This document shows, piece by piece, positions 11,409-22,155 of a stretch of DNA of 64,000 bases; positions within the stretch are counted from its first letter, which is position 1; every line of letters begins with the position of its first letter. A model generated the notes under the pieces. That model searched no databases and was not told the DNA's origin. It saw only the letters and a program-made list of their open reading frames with translations. The DNA lies in contig NC_092801.1 of the NCBI RefSeq assembly GCF_918797505.1, positions 19,840,116 through 19,904,115 of the forward strand. The letters run 5' to 3'. The position numbers and the translations under genes are program-made. The DNA comes from Bemisia tabaci. Its lineage: Eukaryota > Arthropoda > Insecta > Hemiptera > Aleyrodidae.

Positions 11409-11944
11409 AATTTATTCTTTTATGTTTTGGGCTTTTACTGTGCTGCAGCGTGGTGTAAGCGCAACCAAACGCTCAAAATTGGACGTATTTGACTCAAGGA
11501 GGTCGATGTACAAATAAGTTAAAAACAAAAAATTGCGTGCTTCTTAGTTTTTTTCCTCTTTTATCAATTTTAATATAGTTTCTTTCATCACAACCACGGC
11601 TGATTGAGATTCATACCGATGCCATTGCTTGGAAAAGGATTTACAAATATTTACCACGTTTTAAAAATGTAAATGTTTTTAAAACGAAGTAATCAATTTC
11701 ATTTAAAAAAAAGAATGTACATTTAAGGCATATTTTACATCGGAAATTTCAAGGATAGAAAGGAAACCAAGTATTTACCAAAGACAATTTGAAAAGATGA
11801 ATCAAAAGAAGAAATTAACATTTCATTTAAAATATGAGTTACGATAACAACACCTCATTCTCTCTTAATTTTCTCATTTCGATATTGTCAATATAATTTT
11901 ACACACAGACTAAAATATGACGCTTGAATTTGATTTTAGTGGCC

Positions 11945-12085
11945 TTTACATTTTGTGGACTTAACTTAGTGGACGTATAAGTAATGGACTTAACAATAGT
12001 GTGGGCTTCAGAACTGTGGACGTAAAAATTGTGGACGAAAAGTCTGTGGACGTAAAACAAGTGGACATAAAGTCCGTGTACCACC
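11945..12085 (-). repeat. clustered GTGGAC words, right cluster
   Basis: GTGGACTTAA, GTGGACGTATAAG, TGGACTTAAC, GTGGACGTAAAAATT, GTGGACGAAAAG, GTGGACGTAAAAC and GTGGACATAAAG follow each other at 15-25 base intervals. This is the reverse complement of the motif cluster at 9975-10130, as expected if the two are subterminal repeats of one element. Confidence 0.6.
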
Positions 12086-12218
12086 TTAATTATACTCATC
12101 CTTTTTCAAAGCTCCCACACAAGTTTACGATGCCCGAACAGGGCAAAAACCTAAAACAACTTTTAAAAAAAATCCATACCACCCTTAACAAGGCCTCTTC
12201 CTCCGTGATACGAAGAAA

Positions 12219-12390
12219 CAGTGGCGCGGCGGCGCGGCGTGCTTTGCGATATATTGATTGATCGGCCATTTAAACATATGGAAAAGTATCGATAAACAGG
12301 GTGTTCGCAGCGAACACCTTAATAATCGATTATTTACCACAGCTTCAAATGAGGATATATCGATAGATCGCAAAGCACGCCACGCCACTG
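12219..12390. mobile_element. hAT-type MITE family C, copy 1
   Basis: 172 bp, ends CAGTGGCGCGG...GGCGTG and CACGCCACGCCACTG. Centre is palindromic around GTGTTCGCAGCGAACAC. Target duplication not readable. The sister copies with 8-bp duplications give the hAT assignment. Confidence 0.8.
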
Positions 12391-12441
12391 AGGAAAAACG
12401 CGGTATGAGCATTCAAATCATCGCTTGGCTAACAAAAGAGC

Positions 12442-12606
12442 CAGTGGCGTGGCGTGAATTGCGATATATCGATTGTTATGCCATTTAAACCTATGGTAAA
12501 GAATCGATTATTAACGTGTTTGCTGCAAACACCCTGTTTATCGATTTTTTTCCATAGGTTTAAATTGCATATCAATCGATAAATCGCAAAGCACGCCACG
12601 CCACTG
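12442..12606. mobile_element. hAT-type MITE family C, copy 2
   Basis: 165 bp with ends CAGTGGCGTGGCGTG and CACGCCACGCCACTG; subterminal GCGATATATCGATTG. No clear target duplication. It lies only 51 bp from copy 1. Confidence 0.85.
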
Positions 12607-12693
12607 GGGCGTAACTACACATTGAAATGAGCCGGGGGAAAGCATCGGATTGTAAGGAGGACAGGGTTCATTGCAAAGTGTAGTTACGCCTTT
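12607..12693. repeat. small hairpin repeat with GGCGTAACTACAC ends
   Basis: GGCGTAACTACACATTGAA at 12608 and TTGCAAAGTGTAGTTACGCC ending at 12692 are inverted over about 85 bp. Starts directly at the right end of family C copy 2. Confidence 0.6.
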
Positions 12694-12699
12694 ATGTCA

Positions 12700-12917
12700 G
12701 GTAGGCGACAAAATGTAGCCTTTCTCGTGATAAAATGTTTATTTTTGAGGAAAATTGTAAATACTCGTCCTTGAAATTTTCAGATACTTTAGTTAAAATT
12801 GTGAACAAAATCATCCTGAAAATTGGAAGAGAACATTTAAAAATTTGAAATTAGGGCTTTCATCAGAGGAATGGCGACGACCGAAGGCACATATAGCGTT
12901 CTTCCTTAGGCGGCAGT
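12700..12917. mobile_element. MITE family G, truncated copy
   Basis: Right end GCGTTCTTCCTTAGGCGGCAG matches family G; interior TTTTTGAGGAAAATTG and CCTTGAAATTTTCAGATACT are shared with the copies at 20257 and 36530. Left end is not clear. Confidence 0.55.
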
Positions 12918-12963
12918 CTTGCGTATTCAAAGGCGGGCAAAGTCGGGGACCGTGGGAACAAAT

Positions 12964-13128
12964 CAGTGGCGTGACGTGCTTTGCGATATATCGATTGTTA
13001 TGCCATTTAAACCTATGGGAAAGGATCGATAAACAGGGTGTTCGCAGCGATAACCTTCAAGATCGATTCTTTACCAATGATTTAAATGGCATAACAATCG
13101 ATATATCGCAATTCACGCCACGCCACTG
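12964..13128. mobile_element. hAT-type MITE family C, copy 3
   Basis: 165 bp with CAGTGGCGTGACGTG and CACGCCACGCCACTG ends, flanked by the 8-base duplication GAACAAAT (12956-12963 and 13129-13136). Eight-base duplication plus CAGTG ends indicate the hAT superfamily. Confidence 0.9.
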
Positions 13129-13487
13129 GAACAAATAAAAAGTCGACCCCGGAAATTCCGCATCTGATTCCGCTTTTCCGCTAACTCCTTCGGGAGCAAA
13201 AGTTGGTTCTGATTTTGAAAATCGAGGATCCCGGCAAAACTTTAAGTTTGCCCTTTCAAATTCAGAAATTAAGGAGAATTGTAACCAAAAGACACAGACA
13301 CTAAAAAGTCAAAAATAGGCTCTTTCTTGTCCAAAATATCGACCCTTGAAAGAGAGAGACGCCCCCTCCTCCCACCACAAAATGCAGGGTCGCAAAATTG
13401 ACATTCTGCACTGAGACAAATTTTCCAGTTAAATTCTCGCACGAGAAATCTCGTCAATTCGACCGGATATCTACTTTTAATCGGAGC

Positions 13488-14413
13488 CGTGGTAAAAATT
13501 GGCAATAGGAGCTGCGTTTCAAAATACCATAGGAGTTCTTATAGCCGACTGAAGAAGGCGATAGAAAATCATATAGCTGGCTGTAGAAAGTGGAAAAAAT
13601 CCTACAGCCGGGCTACACGAATCGATAAAAAATTATACAGCCGGGCTATAGTTCCTATCGCCGGGCTTTACACTATATCGCCTGGCTGTTGCTTTTTCAC
13701 CATCAGTTATAAAAGGCTATAAGAAATTGAAGAAATTCGTGTGCTTTGTAAATCCTTAAGTTTGTACGGAATCACCTTAATATTTACAAAACGCACATTA
13801 TATTTTTTTTCATCAACTAAAATGAGAATAATCCATACAGAGGGTGCAAACATTTCAAAGTCATGAGTTTAAAAACGCTGACTCTACGAGATTAAATATT
13901 AGAGCCTAACACAAAGCGGAGCGGCGGCACACTGGCGCCTGCAAACCTAACAGGGATACTTTACGCATTACGCAATGCGTGAAGTATCCCTGTTGGGGTT
14001 GTAGGCGCCAATGCGCGTCTCGCGCTGGCTGCCCGCTCGCCGCGTACCACGGCGCTTGTTGTAGCAACTATTTCACACCAGAGGTATTGAACAGTATCAT
14101 ACGAAATTGAAGGCGCTCTAATATATTAGGCATGGCAGGCATCCTTCAAAAGTACGGAGCTTTACTTGCCAAATAAATCAAGATACTACGGCCCAAAAAG
14201 AGAGCGGTAGTCGAAAAACTCACTGAGTCCTAGCATCCGTAATTACTAACGTTTGGCATACACTATATCGCCAGGCTGTTGCATAATCGCCATCGGCTAT
14301 AAAAGGCTGTAAGAAATTGTGTTGCTGGCTATAGGAGCTATTGGAAATCTTACAGCCGGCTGTAGGTCTATGGTATTTTGGAACACAGATTCTACTGCCA
14401 ATTTTTACCAGGG
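13488..14413 (-). mobile_element. family A palindromic DNA element, copy 2 (inverted)
   Basis: Full-length copy in the opposite orientation to the copy at 23155, about 926 bp, running from GGTAAAAATTGGCA at 13491 to TGCCAATTTTTACCAGGG ending at 14413. The outermost left bases are degraded (GTGG in place of CCCTGG) and no TA duplication can be read. The central hairpin at 13934-14009 has several mismatches, so this looks an older copy than the one at 23155. Confidence 0.88.
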
Positions 14414-14539
14414 AGGACATCTCTTTTCAGTGTAATATCGTTTGAAACACGGAGATTTCCTGTTGACCCAACGAAGATGAAGATGATAGGAGGAAGAAAA
14501 TCAAGATAAGAGGAGGAGAAAAAGCGAGAAAAAGTGGTA

Positions 14540-15060
14540 GATAGAGACGGAACGGAAAACAATAATATTTTTCTTTCTCCACTTTCCTACCTCCTCTTCT
14601 CCTTCTCGCTCTCTCCTGCCACTTCTTTGTTTCCCCATTCTTCCGTTCCTCTTTTTCATCTTCTGCCTCCCTCCCTCTTCTCCCTCGCTTTTTTCTACCT
14701 TGTCTTCTTCTCCTACTTCTCCTTTCTTGTTTTGTTCTTCCTGTCCTTCTTATCTCTCATCTTCTTCTTCTTGCTCTTTTTTCCATCCTCTTTTGTCATC
14801 CTCTTCTTCCTCGTCCTCTTCTCCTACTTCTCCTTTCTTCTTTTGTTCTTCCTGTCCTTCTCATCTCTCGTATCCTTGTTCCTCTTTCTTCTTCTCCTTC
14901 TTCTTCCTCTACTCCTCCTCCTCCTCCCCCTCCTCCTTCTTCTTCTCCTCCTCCTCCTCGTCCTCGTCCTCGTCCTCCTCCTCCTCCTCCTCCTCCTCCT
15001 CCTCCTCTTCCTCCTCCTCCTCCTCCTCTTCCTCCTCCGCCTCCTACGCTCCTACCCGCC
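14540..15060 (+). repeat. ~500 bp pyrimidine tract (CTC/TTC/TCC)
   Basis: Almost pure C/T on the plus strand, richest from 14880 to 15050 with runs of CTC triplets. It produces long open frames of Ser/Phe/Leu, which are composition artefacts. Such mirror-type polypyrimidine tracts can form triplex (H-)DNA. Confidence 0.9.
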
Positions 15061-15768
15061 GTCTTCTAATGCATCCTCGGCTGACATAATATGTTTTGAG
15101 TCGCAGGACCTGAACCTGTCAGTCTGAGGTAACAACTGTTACAGCATGAAAACTCGAAAACCTCAGTTTTGCGCGGATCGAAGACCGTATCACATCGAAC
15201 TCCACGAGGTTCAGCATCAGCGGGGACGACGCACAGTGCGGTCCTCTGTGGACATAAATAAAAAATTCACAACTTGACATCTGAATATTTTTCTTTTGGA
15301 GTTTGTCATCTTGAAGATATTTCTGGCTCACAATGACGCTTCATTTTTAAATTTTTTTGCTCAAAACTACTTCAAATTTGGGTAGAAAGTGGGCGGGAAA
15401 TGGGTCGAGAACCACTGGTCCATAGGAAATGCACGAGAAAAAGACGTCAACTTCAAATGAAGATTTCTCGCTTGAAACGCAAAACGCTCCGAATGGTTGA
15501 CATTTTCTTAATCCTCAGATTTCCAACTTCAATTCTACCGAATAAATTTGAAGATTACCGAAAGAATTATTACCGAGATATTTGAAGTTAAAGTTTGGGT
15601 GTTTCTCGTTGTTTTTACATTGTTAACACAGGGCTGACTCAAGGTTGCTAACTTTTGAACTTGAACTTATGAACTTTTCTCGAAAAATACGCAAAAAATG
15701 TTGAGTTATAACATGTTCTTATTTCTCGAGTGTTTTACTTTGATAGAGCCGAAGGATTTTCCTATGTC

Positions 15769-15999
15769 GCACTGGAAAAAAAACACATTGGATCTAGAGT
15801 CCAGACTCTTGAAAACATTGACAAGAAAAAGGACTCTTGATTCAATCAGATTTAAGCTTTAATCAAAAGGAAATCCGCTCAAATTAAGAGGTTTGGTTCT
15901 TGATTTGAGCTAGATTCTGAATGAATCAAGAGTACTTTTTCTTGTCGATGTTTTTAAGAGTCTGGACTCTAGATCTAGATGTGTGTTTTTTTCCAGTGC
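15769..15999. mobile_element. palindromic MITE family E, copy 1
   Basis: Ends CACTGGAAAAAAAACACATT and TGTGTTTTTTTCCAGTG, then GATCTAGAGTCCAGACTCTT on the left and its complement on the right. Almost the whole 231 bp folds back on itself around AATCCGCTCAAATTAAGAGG. Confidence 0.85.
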
Positions 16000-16047
16000 G
16001 TACTACGGCAGATCGCCGTATGAACATCCAAAAGTTGAAAACAAAGT

Positions 16048-16243
16048 TGCTTGGATCTAGAGTCTAGACTCTTAAAAACATTGATAAGAAAAAATAATCT
16101 TGATACAATCGGACTTTTTACTTGAATCAAAAGGAAATCCGCTCACATTAAGAGGCTTGGTTCTTGATTTAAGCTTAAATCCGATTGAATCAATAGTATT
16201 TTTTCTTGTCAATGCTTTTAAGAGTCTGGACTCTAGATCAAAT

Positions 16244-16275
<32 letters not shown>

Positions 16276-16281
16276 CCCAGT
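16048..16281. mobile_element. palindromic MITE family E, copy 2
   Basis: Same core as copy 1 (GATCTAGAGTCTAGACTCTT; complement at right) but the left CACTGGAAA end is lost and the right end has expanded into a ~30-base poly-T before CCCAGTG. Confidence 0.8.
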
Positions 16282-16299
16282 GCAGTGCTACTATCTTCA

Positions 16300-17110
16300 T
16301 TATTTAAAGTTAAGTATCTTTTACGGATTTTTATCCGCATCGCCCATAAGGATGCCGCACTGTGCGACGGGGCGGACACGTGCTTTTTTCAGGACGGTCC
16401 TCCCGCCGTCGCGTCGCTCCACCGCACAATACCCTCAGCCTCCTTTCGTCCTTTTCGATGCAACAATACCCCGTTTCCAAATCAATCGGAAATATTCTAA
16501 TCAAAAGGAGCTATCTACCACAACGTGGCATGAGCTCCATCACACACGTATTCTCACGGGCCTCGGAGCCCAGCCCGCAGTGGCGATAGTTCCTTTTGAC
16601 TTGAAAACGTCCGATTGTCCGGCGCCGTTGCGAAAACGCGCACCGCTTCGGATGGGCCGTCGCACAATGGTGTGAGTCGATTATGTGAAGTCGGAAATTA
16701 TGCGGAAACTTTAAACACCTACATCTTCGTTTGTAGTAAATATGGAGGTTTAAAAATGGTTCCATTGGTATTCTCGTCAAATTTTCTTCAAGAAAAATCC
16801 CTCAAATCGTATAATGAGACGGAATAAACATCAAAATTTGCTATTTTAGTCAGAAGTTTCATGTCCGACTTCATCCGATGGCGCGTTCCAGTGTGCGCCG
16901 CCGCCGGTGAAAAGCGCGTTCGATGTCCGATGTGATTGCGTGCGCGGTTCGAACAAAGGAAATTTACGCACCTCGCGGTGCGGTGAAGACACTTACCGAT
17001 GATTGCGTGGTCAGAAAAGCACGATTTAGTGACCATTGTGTAATCTGGATCAGCGAATGTAGAATCGCTGACGTATTCGAAAAATCGGAAAATGGGGTTC
17101 TTGCGAAAAC
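16300..17110. other. GC-richer segment between family E copies, no gene recognised
   Basis: Several overlapping frames of 60-190 codons are open on both strands here (for instance 16100-16675 plus and 17168-16788 minus), but they conflict, carry no recognisable domain, and partly run through the poly-T of the flanking MITE. CpG content is raised (GCGCGTTCGATG, CACCTCGCGGTGCGG). It could be part of a larger transposon trapped between two MITEs. Confidence 0.3.
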
Positions 17111-17114
17111 CAGC

Positions 17115-17341
17115 ACTGGAAAAAAAACACATTGGATCTAGAGTCCAGACTCTTGAAAACATCGACAAGAAAAAAATACTCTTGATTCAGTCAGATTTAA
17201 GCTTAAATCAAGAACCAAGCCTCGTAATTTGAGCGGATTTCCTTTTGATTTAAGCTTAAATCTGATTGAATCAAGAGTGTTTTTTCTTGTCAATGTTTTC
17301 AAGAGTCTGGACTCTAGATCCAATGTGTTTTTTTTTCCAGT
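17115..17341. mobile_element. palindromic MITE family E, copy 3
   Basis: 227 bp with CACTGGAAAAAAAACACATT and TGTGTTTTTTTTTCCAGTG ends and the GATCTAGAGTCCAGACTC arms. Best-preserved symmetry of the three copies. Confidence 0.87.
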
Positions 17342-17489
17342 GAGGGAATCGCGATCTGAGTTCTCTCTTTTGAGTGAAACTTTGCTAGAAATACAATGGT
17401 ACCACGGTTTTTTTTTTTTTTTTTTTGAAAGGAACTCCTAAGCTTAAATACAGCTGTCAAACACAGAAAAAAATGCAATTGCCGAGTTA

Positions 17490-17640
17490 ACCATTTTATA
17501 GTTTAAAAAAGTGCCCGACATTTTTCAATGTAGATTTTACAATAGAAAAATGCTAATTTAACCACCCCCGTGGGTGAATTAGCTTTCCATTATTGTAAAA
17601 TGTGCATTTGAAACATGTCGAACACATTTTATAAAAATTT
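17490..17640. repeat. foldback repeat around CCACCCCCGTGGGTG
   Basis: GTGCCCGACATTTTTCAATG...TTACAATAGAAAAATGCTAA and TTAGCTTTCCATTATTGTAA...CATGTCGAACACATTTTATAA are inverted arms around 17567-17574. Hairpin of about 130 bases. Confidence 0.6.
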
Positions 17641-17729
17641 AATTCTTAAAGCAGCAACCAATTTTGTTCGTGAAGTTGAGATCGTAATGGAGAGGAACGC
17701 CCGCCTACGTTATGGTGACAGTGGCGATG

Positions 17730-17875
17730 CTTTCTAGATGGCAACACTGTATTTGATCCATCCATTTAACTCCATAAAAAATATCAATTGATGCCTCATC
17801 TAGAATTGATTGTTCTACATGCGTTTAAATGCAAGAAAAGCAGTGGTAGGAACTTTTAAGAATCGCCAAGGTATG
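17730..17875. mobile_element. degenerate relative of foldback family F
   Basis: Shares TGGCAACACTGTATTTGAT, TATCAATTGATGCCTCATCT and AATTGATTGTTCTACATGCG with the copy at 20069; right arm (GCAGTGGTAGGAACTTTTAA) is eroded. Confidence 0.55.
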
Positions 17876-18489
17876 GTGAGAGTCCATCTCTGCATTATTA
17901 CAAACTCTCTATGCACGTACAGGGAGCAAGAAAATTGGCAGTACTGCCTCCGCACAGTAGATCGAGTCAATCAGAGAAGTCGGACATAAAATTTTAGACT
18001 GAAACTGCAAATTTTGATGCTTATTTTTTTACATTTTATATTTTGAGGGGTGCTTCTGTGGCGAAATTTTACGAGGAAACCTATAAAGCCACTTTCAGAA
18101 CATAAAATGTGTAGGTATGAACGGAGTTATGAGCTTTTAAAGTTTCCAAATTTTGTCCCATCTCTCTCATTGACTCGATCCGCTGTGCGCCGGGGCGATT
18201 AAAATTACCCCCGTGCTTTCACTTAATTTGATCCATGCCGAATAAGTTCTTCCCTTTATTTTGAAGGGAACAAAGTGCCTTGAAAAGGGAATTTCTCGTT
18301 TGGTGAGAGGGAATAAAGTATGGAGTAGAAACTGCAGAACAGAGCAGATCCACCTAGTGGCTTAAATGTAGAATTGTAGATCCCGCATGGCTCGCAATGC
18401 GGGCGGGCCCAGGCCCACGGCCCACCCCACGGCTCTAGTCATCTGTTGGATTTTTTTTTTTAAATTTAAATCCAATACCTTAATTGAAA

Positions 18490-18722
18490 GGAGGACAAGG
18501 CGCATAAGTGCTGTTTTTGCTACCTATAGCGAAAAATACATGTCTAAAGGTTCAAAATTATATGGAGCCTCATGGAGAGAGAAAGTTTAAACTCACTTTT
18601 TGATGCTTTAAAGTTGGATTTTAGTTGCGAATTTTTCACATAGTAGACTTTCAAACTAGTTTTAGTTGAGTTCATGAATATCTCAATTTTTTCGAAAACT
18701 GCACTTATGAGCCTTGTCCTCC
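18490..18722 (+). mobile_element. MITE family D, copy 2
   Basis: Terminal inverted repeats GGACAAGGCGCATAAGTGC and GCACTTATGAGCCTTGTCC about 233 bp apart. Middle matches the copies at 8860 and 22713. No coding capacity. Confidence 0.8.
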
Positions 18723-19097
18723 AAGTCCCTCAATTGATCCTGAGGGGTATGGAGGAGGCCCAAAAATACAGACCGTAGACCGCTCGGTCTCGCGCTAGGT
18801 GAGCTACGCCACTGGATCCACCTCCAAATATTTATTTTCAAAAACAACACGTAGCTCATCGTAAAAATTGAGCAGACACGCGTCTTTTCAAAAATCTCTC
18901 TGCAGACACATACACTCTGCATGTTTCAGACGCCGTTTCCAAAATACCCCTATTTCGACTTGTGGGAGCGCGTGAAGCATACCACGTCAAATGAAGGCGA
19001 AACATAGCCTTCATTAGGTCTCTGAATGAACCACTGCGGGTGGCGATATTTCAGCTTCAAACAAACCACCGGAGTGAGTTGTTGTTTTTGGCGATAA

Positions 19098-19353
<256 letters not shown>

Positions 19354-19429
19354 TAATAAATTGGACGAAGAAATCACTTGAAGTAACTATCAATAATAAC
19401 AATTGCGACTGTACACTTGGTTTAAAATT

Positions 19430-19770
19430 TCTGTGTTCATGGGTACTTAGGGTATCTTTGAGTTACACTTTTTTCGGTCAAATCAAACAAAACCTTTGGT
19501 TAATGGACCAAACTGTTGGTTAGATCTACCAAAACCATAACTGAGACATGTGGGATGAAAAAAAGTTTATGCTGAGCTAACATACTCTTGCTTCTCTCGA
19601 TGTCAATTAGAACTTGCGACTTAAGAGTGGCTAACGCATTGGACTACTACCAGTGCAATATGGGTGCGGTCCTACCGGTTCGCGCCTAATTTTCAACCAA
19701 AAGATTTGGTAAATGTAACACAAAGATTATGGTCAATCTACCAAAAGAGAAGCTAATCAAAAAATAACAA
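19430..19770 (+). mobile_element. probable tRNA-derived SINE
   Basis: AGAGTGGCTAACGCATTGGA (A-box-like) at about 19624 and CCTACCGGTTCGCGCCTAA (B-box-like) at about 19671 sit at tRNA spacing, inside AT-rich sequence with inverted words ACCTTTGGTTAATGG, TTTTGGTAGATC-like and CTACCAAAAGAG. Too degraded in the B box to be a working tRNA gene. Confidence 0.5.
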
Positions 19771-20068
19771 CAATAATATCAATAACGCAGCAACCCAATT
19801 CATAAGTCTGATGACTATCTCTGCATGGAGAGTTAGACTGAATATAAAGGTTGACTCTTTCATGACGCCACGTCGCCACAGGGACCCTCTCCATCAGTAC
19901 CTCAACTTTGGAAGCTCTTTTAAACCTAGAAGTTTGTTTTAAAGAAAGCAGCTAGTGACGCCATCACATTTTTCGCTAAATTGTATGTAGGCCAGAGGGC
20001 TGCAATCGCAAACCCAGCATACAAGACTTCTGTTACGAGGGGAAAGCTGCAACCTTGCGGACAATAGC

Positions 20069-20218
20069 GATTTATTAAAATTGGCAACACTGTTTCCCTG
20101 CATTTAATCCATCAAAAATATCAATATTAGGTGCGGCAAGTTGCCTCATCAAGAATCGATTGTTTTAAATGCATTTAAGGAGCGGAAAAACAGTGTTGCC
20201 AATTTTCAGGAATCGCCA
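20069..20218. mobile_element. foldback MITE, family F copy
   Basis: AGCGATT...AATTGGCAACACTGTTT and AAACAGTGTTGCCAATTTTC...AATCGCC are inverted around GCATTTAATCC...GCATTTAAGG. A degenerate relative lies at 17730-17875. Confidence 0.7.
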
Positions 20219-20256
20219 CTGATTGCAGATACGTTCTTTCATCTGGGAAACGACGA

Positions 20257-20516
20257 TTACTGCACTTCCGTGCTAAGGAAGAACGCCGTATGAACAATCG
20301 AGAGTTGCCAAATTTCCCTTGATAAACATGTATTTTTGATAACATTCACGCATATGTTTCCTTGAGATATTCAGATATTTTAGATTAAATTGCGCACCAA
20401 ATTGTCTAAAAATTTTAGAGAAAAAAATCGCAATTTTCCCAGTAAATTCGGTTTTAATCGGAGGAAACTTGGCAACATCTGACGGCTCATACGGCGTTCT
20501 TCCTTAGCACGGCAGT
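20257..20516. mobile_element. MITE family G (CACTGCCGTGCTAAGGAAG ends)
   Basis: Left end TTCCGTGCTAAGGAAGAACG and right end CGTTCTTCCTTAGCACGG, followed inwards by GCCGTATGA and its complement, then TTGCCAAATTTCC and GGAAACTTGGCAA. About 260 bp. Relatives at 12700-12915 and 36530-36760. Confidence 0.8.
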
Positions 20517-20902
20517 GTACATGACTTACATCAGCATTAATACGCAAAGGCCTGGACGGGAGCCAGTTTTTCTAACTCGATACCTTGCCGAACGCTAGCT
20601 ACAGCGCGGGGAAATTGAAAAACTAGGGCGTGAAAGACGTAGCCCTGATCCAAGAAATGCTTCGAGGGACACCCGACGTTATGGCTTTACCATCTGACGT
20701 AACATCAAAAAAGATTACACACGATATTTGCATGGTTAGGTAACGGTTTTGTTTTACTCTTGGTGCATATCTTTCCGGTCTAATTAATGCAGCCTTGAGT
20801 GCGAGTTAAGCAAACCGAGTTGCAAACGATCGAAACGTCGATTGTTTCAGACCTGTGTCACAGACGGGTATTGATCCATCTTACCGATAGCTAGGACTAC
20901 AC

Positions 20903-21312
20903 TGAAAAAAAAATCTCGGTGTATTTACTAAGAAAAGGGTAAAACTACCAAGAATTCAGGGTTCTATTTGATCCCAGTTTTTTCTTGGTAAAATTACCAT
21001 TTATGGAATTGATAATTTTACCGAGAAATCTCGGTAAAGTTATTGAACTTTCTCGGTAATTTTACTGGACCTTGGTAAAAAAGCCAATATTTTTTATCGA
21101 CTGTGGTAGAATTACCGAGATAAAATGGCAAAGTTACCGGGAATCGATTACCAATAAAAGTGGTATTCTAACCTGAAAAAAACAGTAAAAATACCGGTTT
21201 TTTGGTAAGCTTACCAGTCTGTCTTGGTAAAATTACCAATACTTGGTAAACAAAGTGAGATGGCAAAGGTACCAACGGACCTTGGTAAAAACGCCGTGAA
21301 TTTTTTTTCAGG
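20903..21312. mobile_element. element with CACTGAAAAAAA ends and iterated TTGGTAAAATTACC
   Basis: Ends ACACTGAAAAAAAAA and TTTTTTTTCAGGGT enclose about 410 bp in which the self-complementary words GGTAAAATTACC, TCGGTAA, TTACCGAGA and CTTGGTAAA occur more than a dozen times on both strands. No coding frame. Confidence 0.65.
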
Positions 21313-21571
21313 GTAATTTAGCACCAATAAAACATAGTGTAAAGTCAACATTTTTTGTCGAGTACTTACCATGTCAGGTTTTCCCCTCTTTCTCTTCTGT
21401 TGATTGTATGACTTACAAATAGATTCCAATAGAATCTTCAAGTAACTAAATTGTCAGGGTTCGTCACTGTGATGGCTCAAAAAGGTATGCTAGAGGAGAG
21501 GGTGCATGGTTAAGAGGTTTTTGTTCAAAAGAATATGTGCAGGGTTCGCGTGCAAAAAGTTGCAACATATA

Positions 21572-21777
21572 CTGAAAAAAAAATGGTAAGTTGTTTTACC
21601 ACCTAGGATGTCAAAAATATGTTTGGTGATCCTAAGATGCAGCCTTGATTGCCCACGCAGTTTTTGCATTCACAGGATGTAAAGTTAACTGCGAGGGCTG
21701 TAAAGGCAGTATCTTGGGATCATCAGACACATTTTTGACATCTTAGGTGCTAAAACAGCATGTTTTTTTTCCCAGTG
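21572..21777. mobile_element. palindromic MITE, ACTGAAAAAAAAATG ends
   Basis: ACTGAAAAAAAAATGGTAAG and CATGTTTTTTTTCCCAGT with inner arms CACCTAGGATGTCAAAAATA/TTTTTGACATCTTAGGTG fold on each other over about 205 bp. Confidence 0.7.
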
Positions 21778-21991
21778 TCACGTCTTCCTCAGTTGCTCTC
21801 TTTGGGTCCACCATTGAGTTTTCATCTCTTGATTCCATCGATGAAAAATTTGTGCAGTTCTAAGGCATATCATTAATCTTTCATGATGGTCTGGTCAATT
21901 GTTTTGCCACGCGCAAAGAAAGGTTGCATAATGGCCGGCCGATCGACGAAATTAAACTCTTGATTGGGGACGAATGGAAGGCATTTGTACC

Positions 21992-22155
21992 AGTGGCGTG
22001 GCGTGAATTGCGATGTATCGATTGTTATGCCATTTAAACCTATGGTAAAGAATCGATTATTAAGGTGTTCGCTGCGAACACCCTGTTTATCGATCCTTTT
22101 CCATAGGTTTAAATGGCATAACAATCGATATATCGCAAAGCACGCCACGCCACTG
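21992..22155. mobile_element. hAT-type MITE family C, copy 4
   Basis: 164 bp with CAGTGGCGTGGCGTG ends and an exact 8-base duplication ATTTGTAC on both sides (21984-21991 and 22156-22163). The duplication fits the hAT preference nTnnnnAn. Confidence 0.92.

Noticed and set aside
14534..15127. 197-codon frame rich in Leu/Phe/Ser, and a 129-codon Ser-rich frame in another phase
   Set aside because: Both lie in the polypyrimidine tract and are open only because CTC/TTC/TCC triplets contain no stops.
16100..16675. 191-codon frame
   Set aside because: Reads through a MITE arm and a poly-T run (a long Phe run), and conflicts with frames on the other strand.
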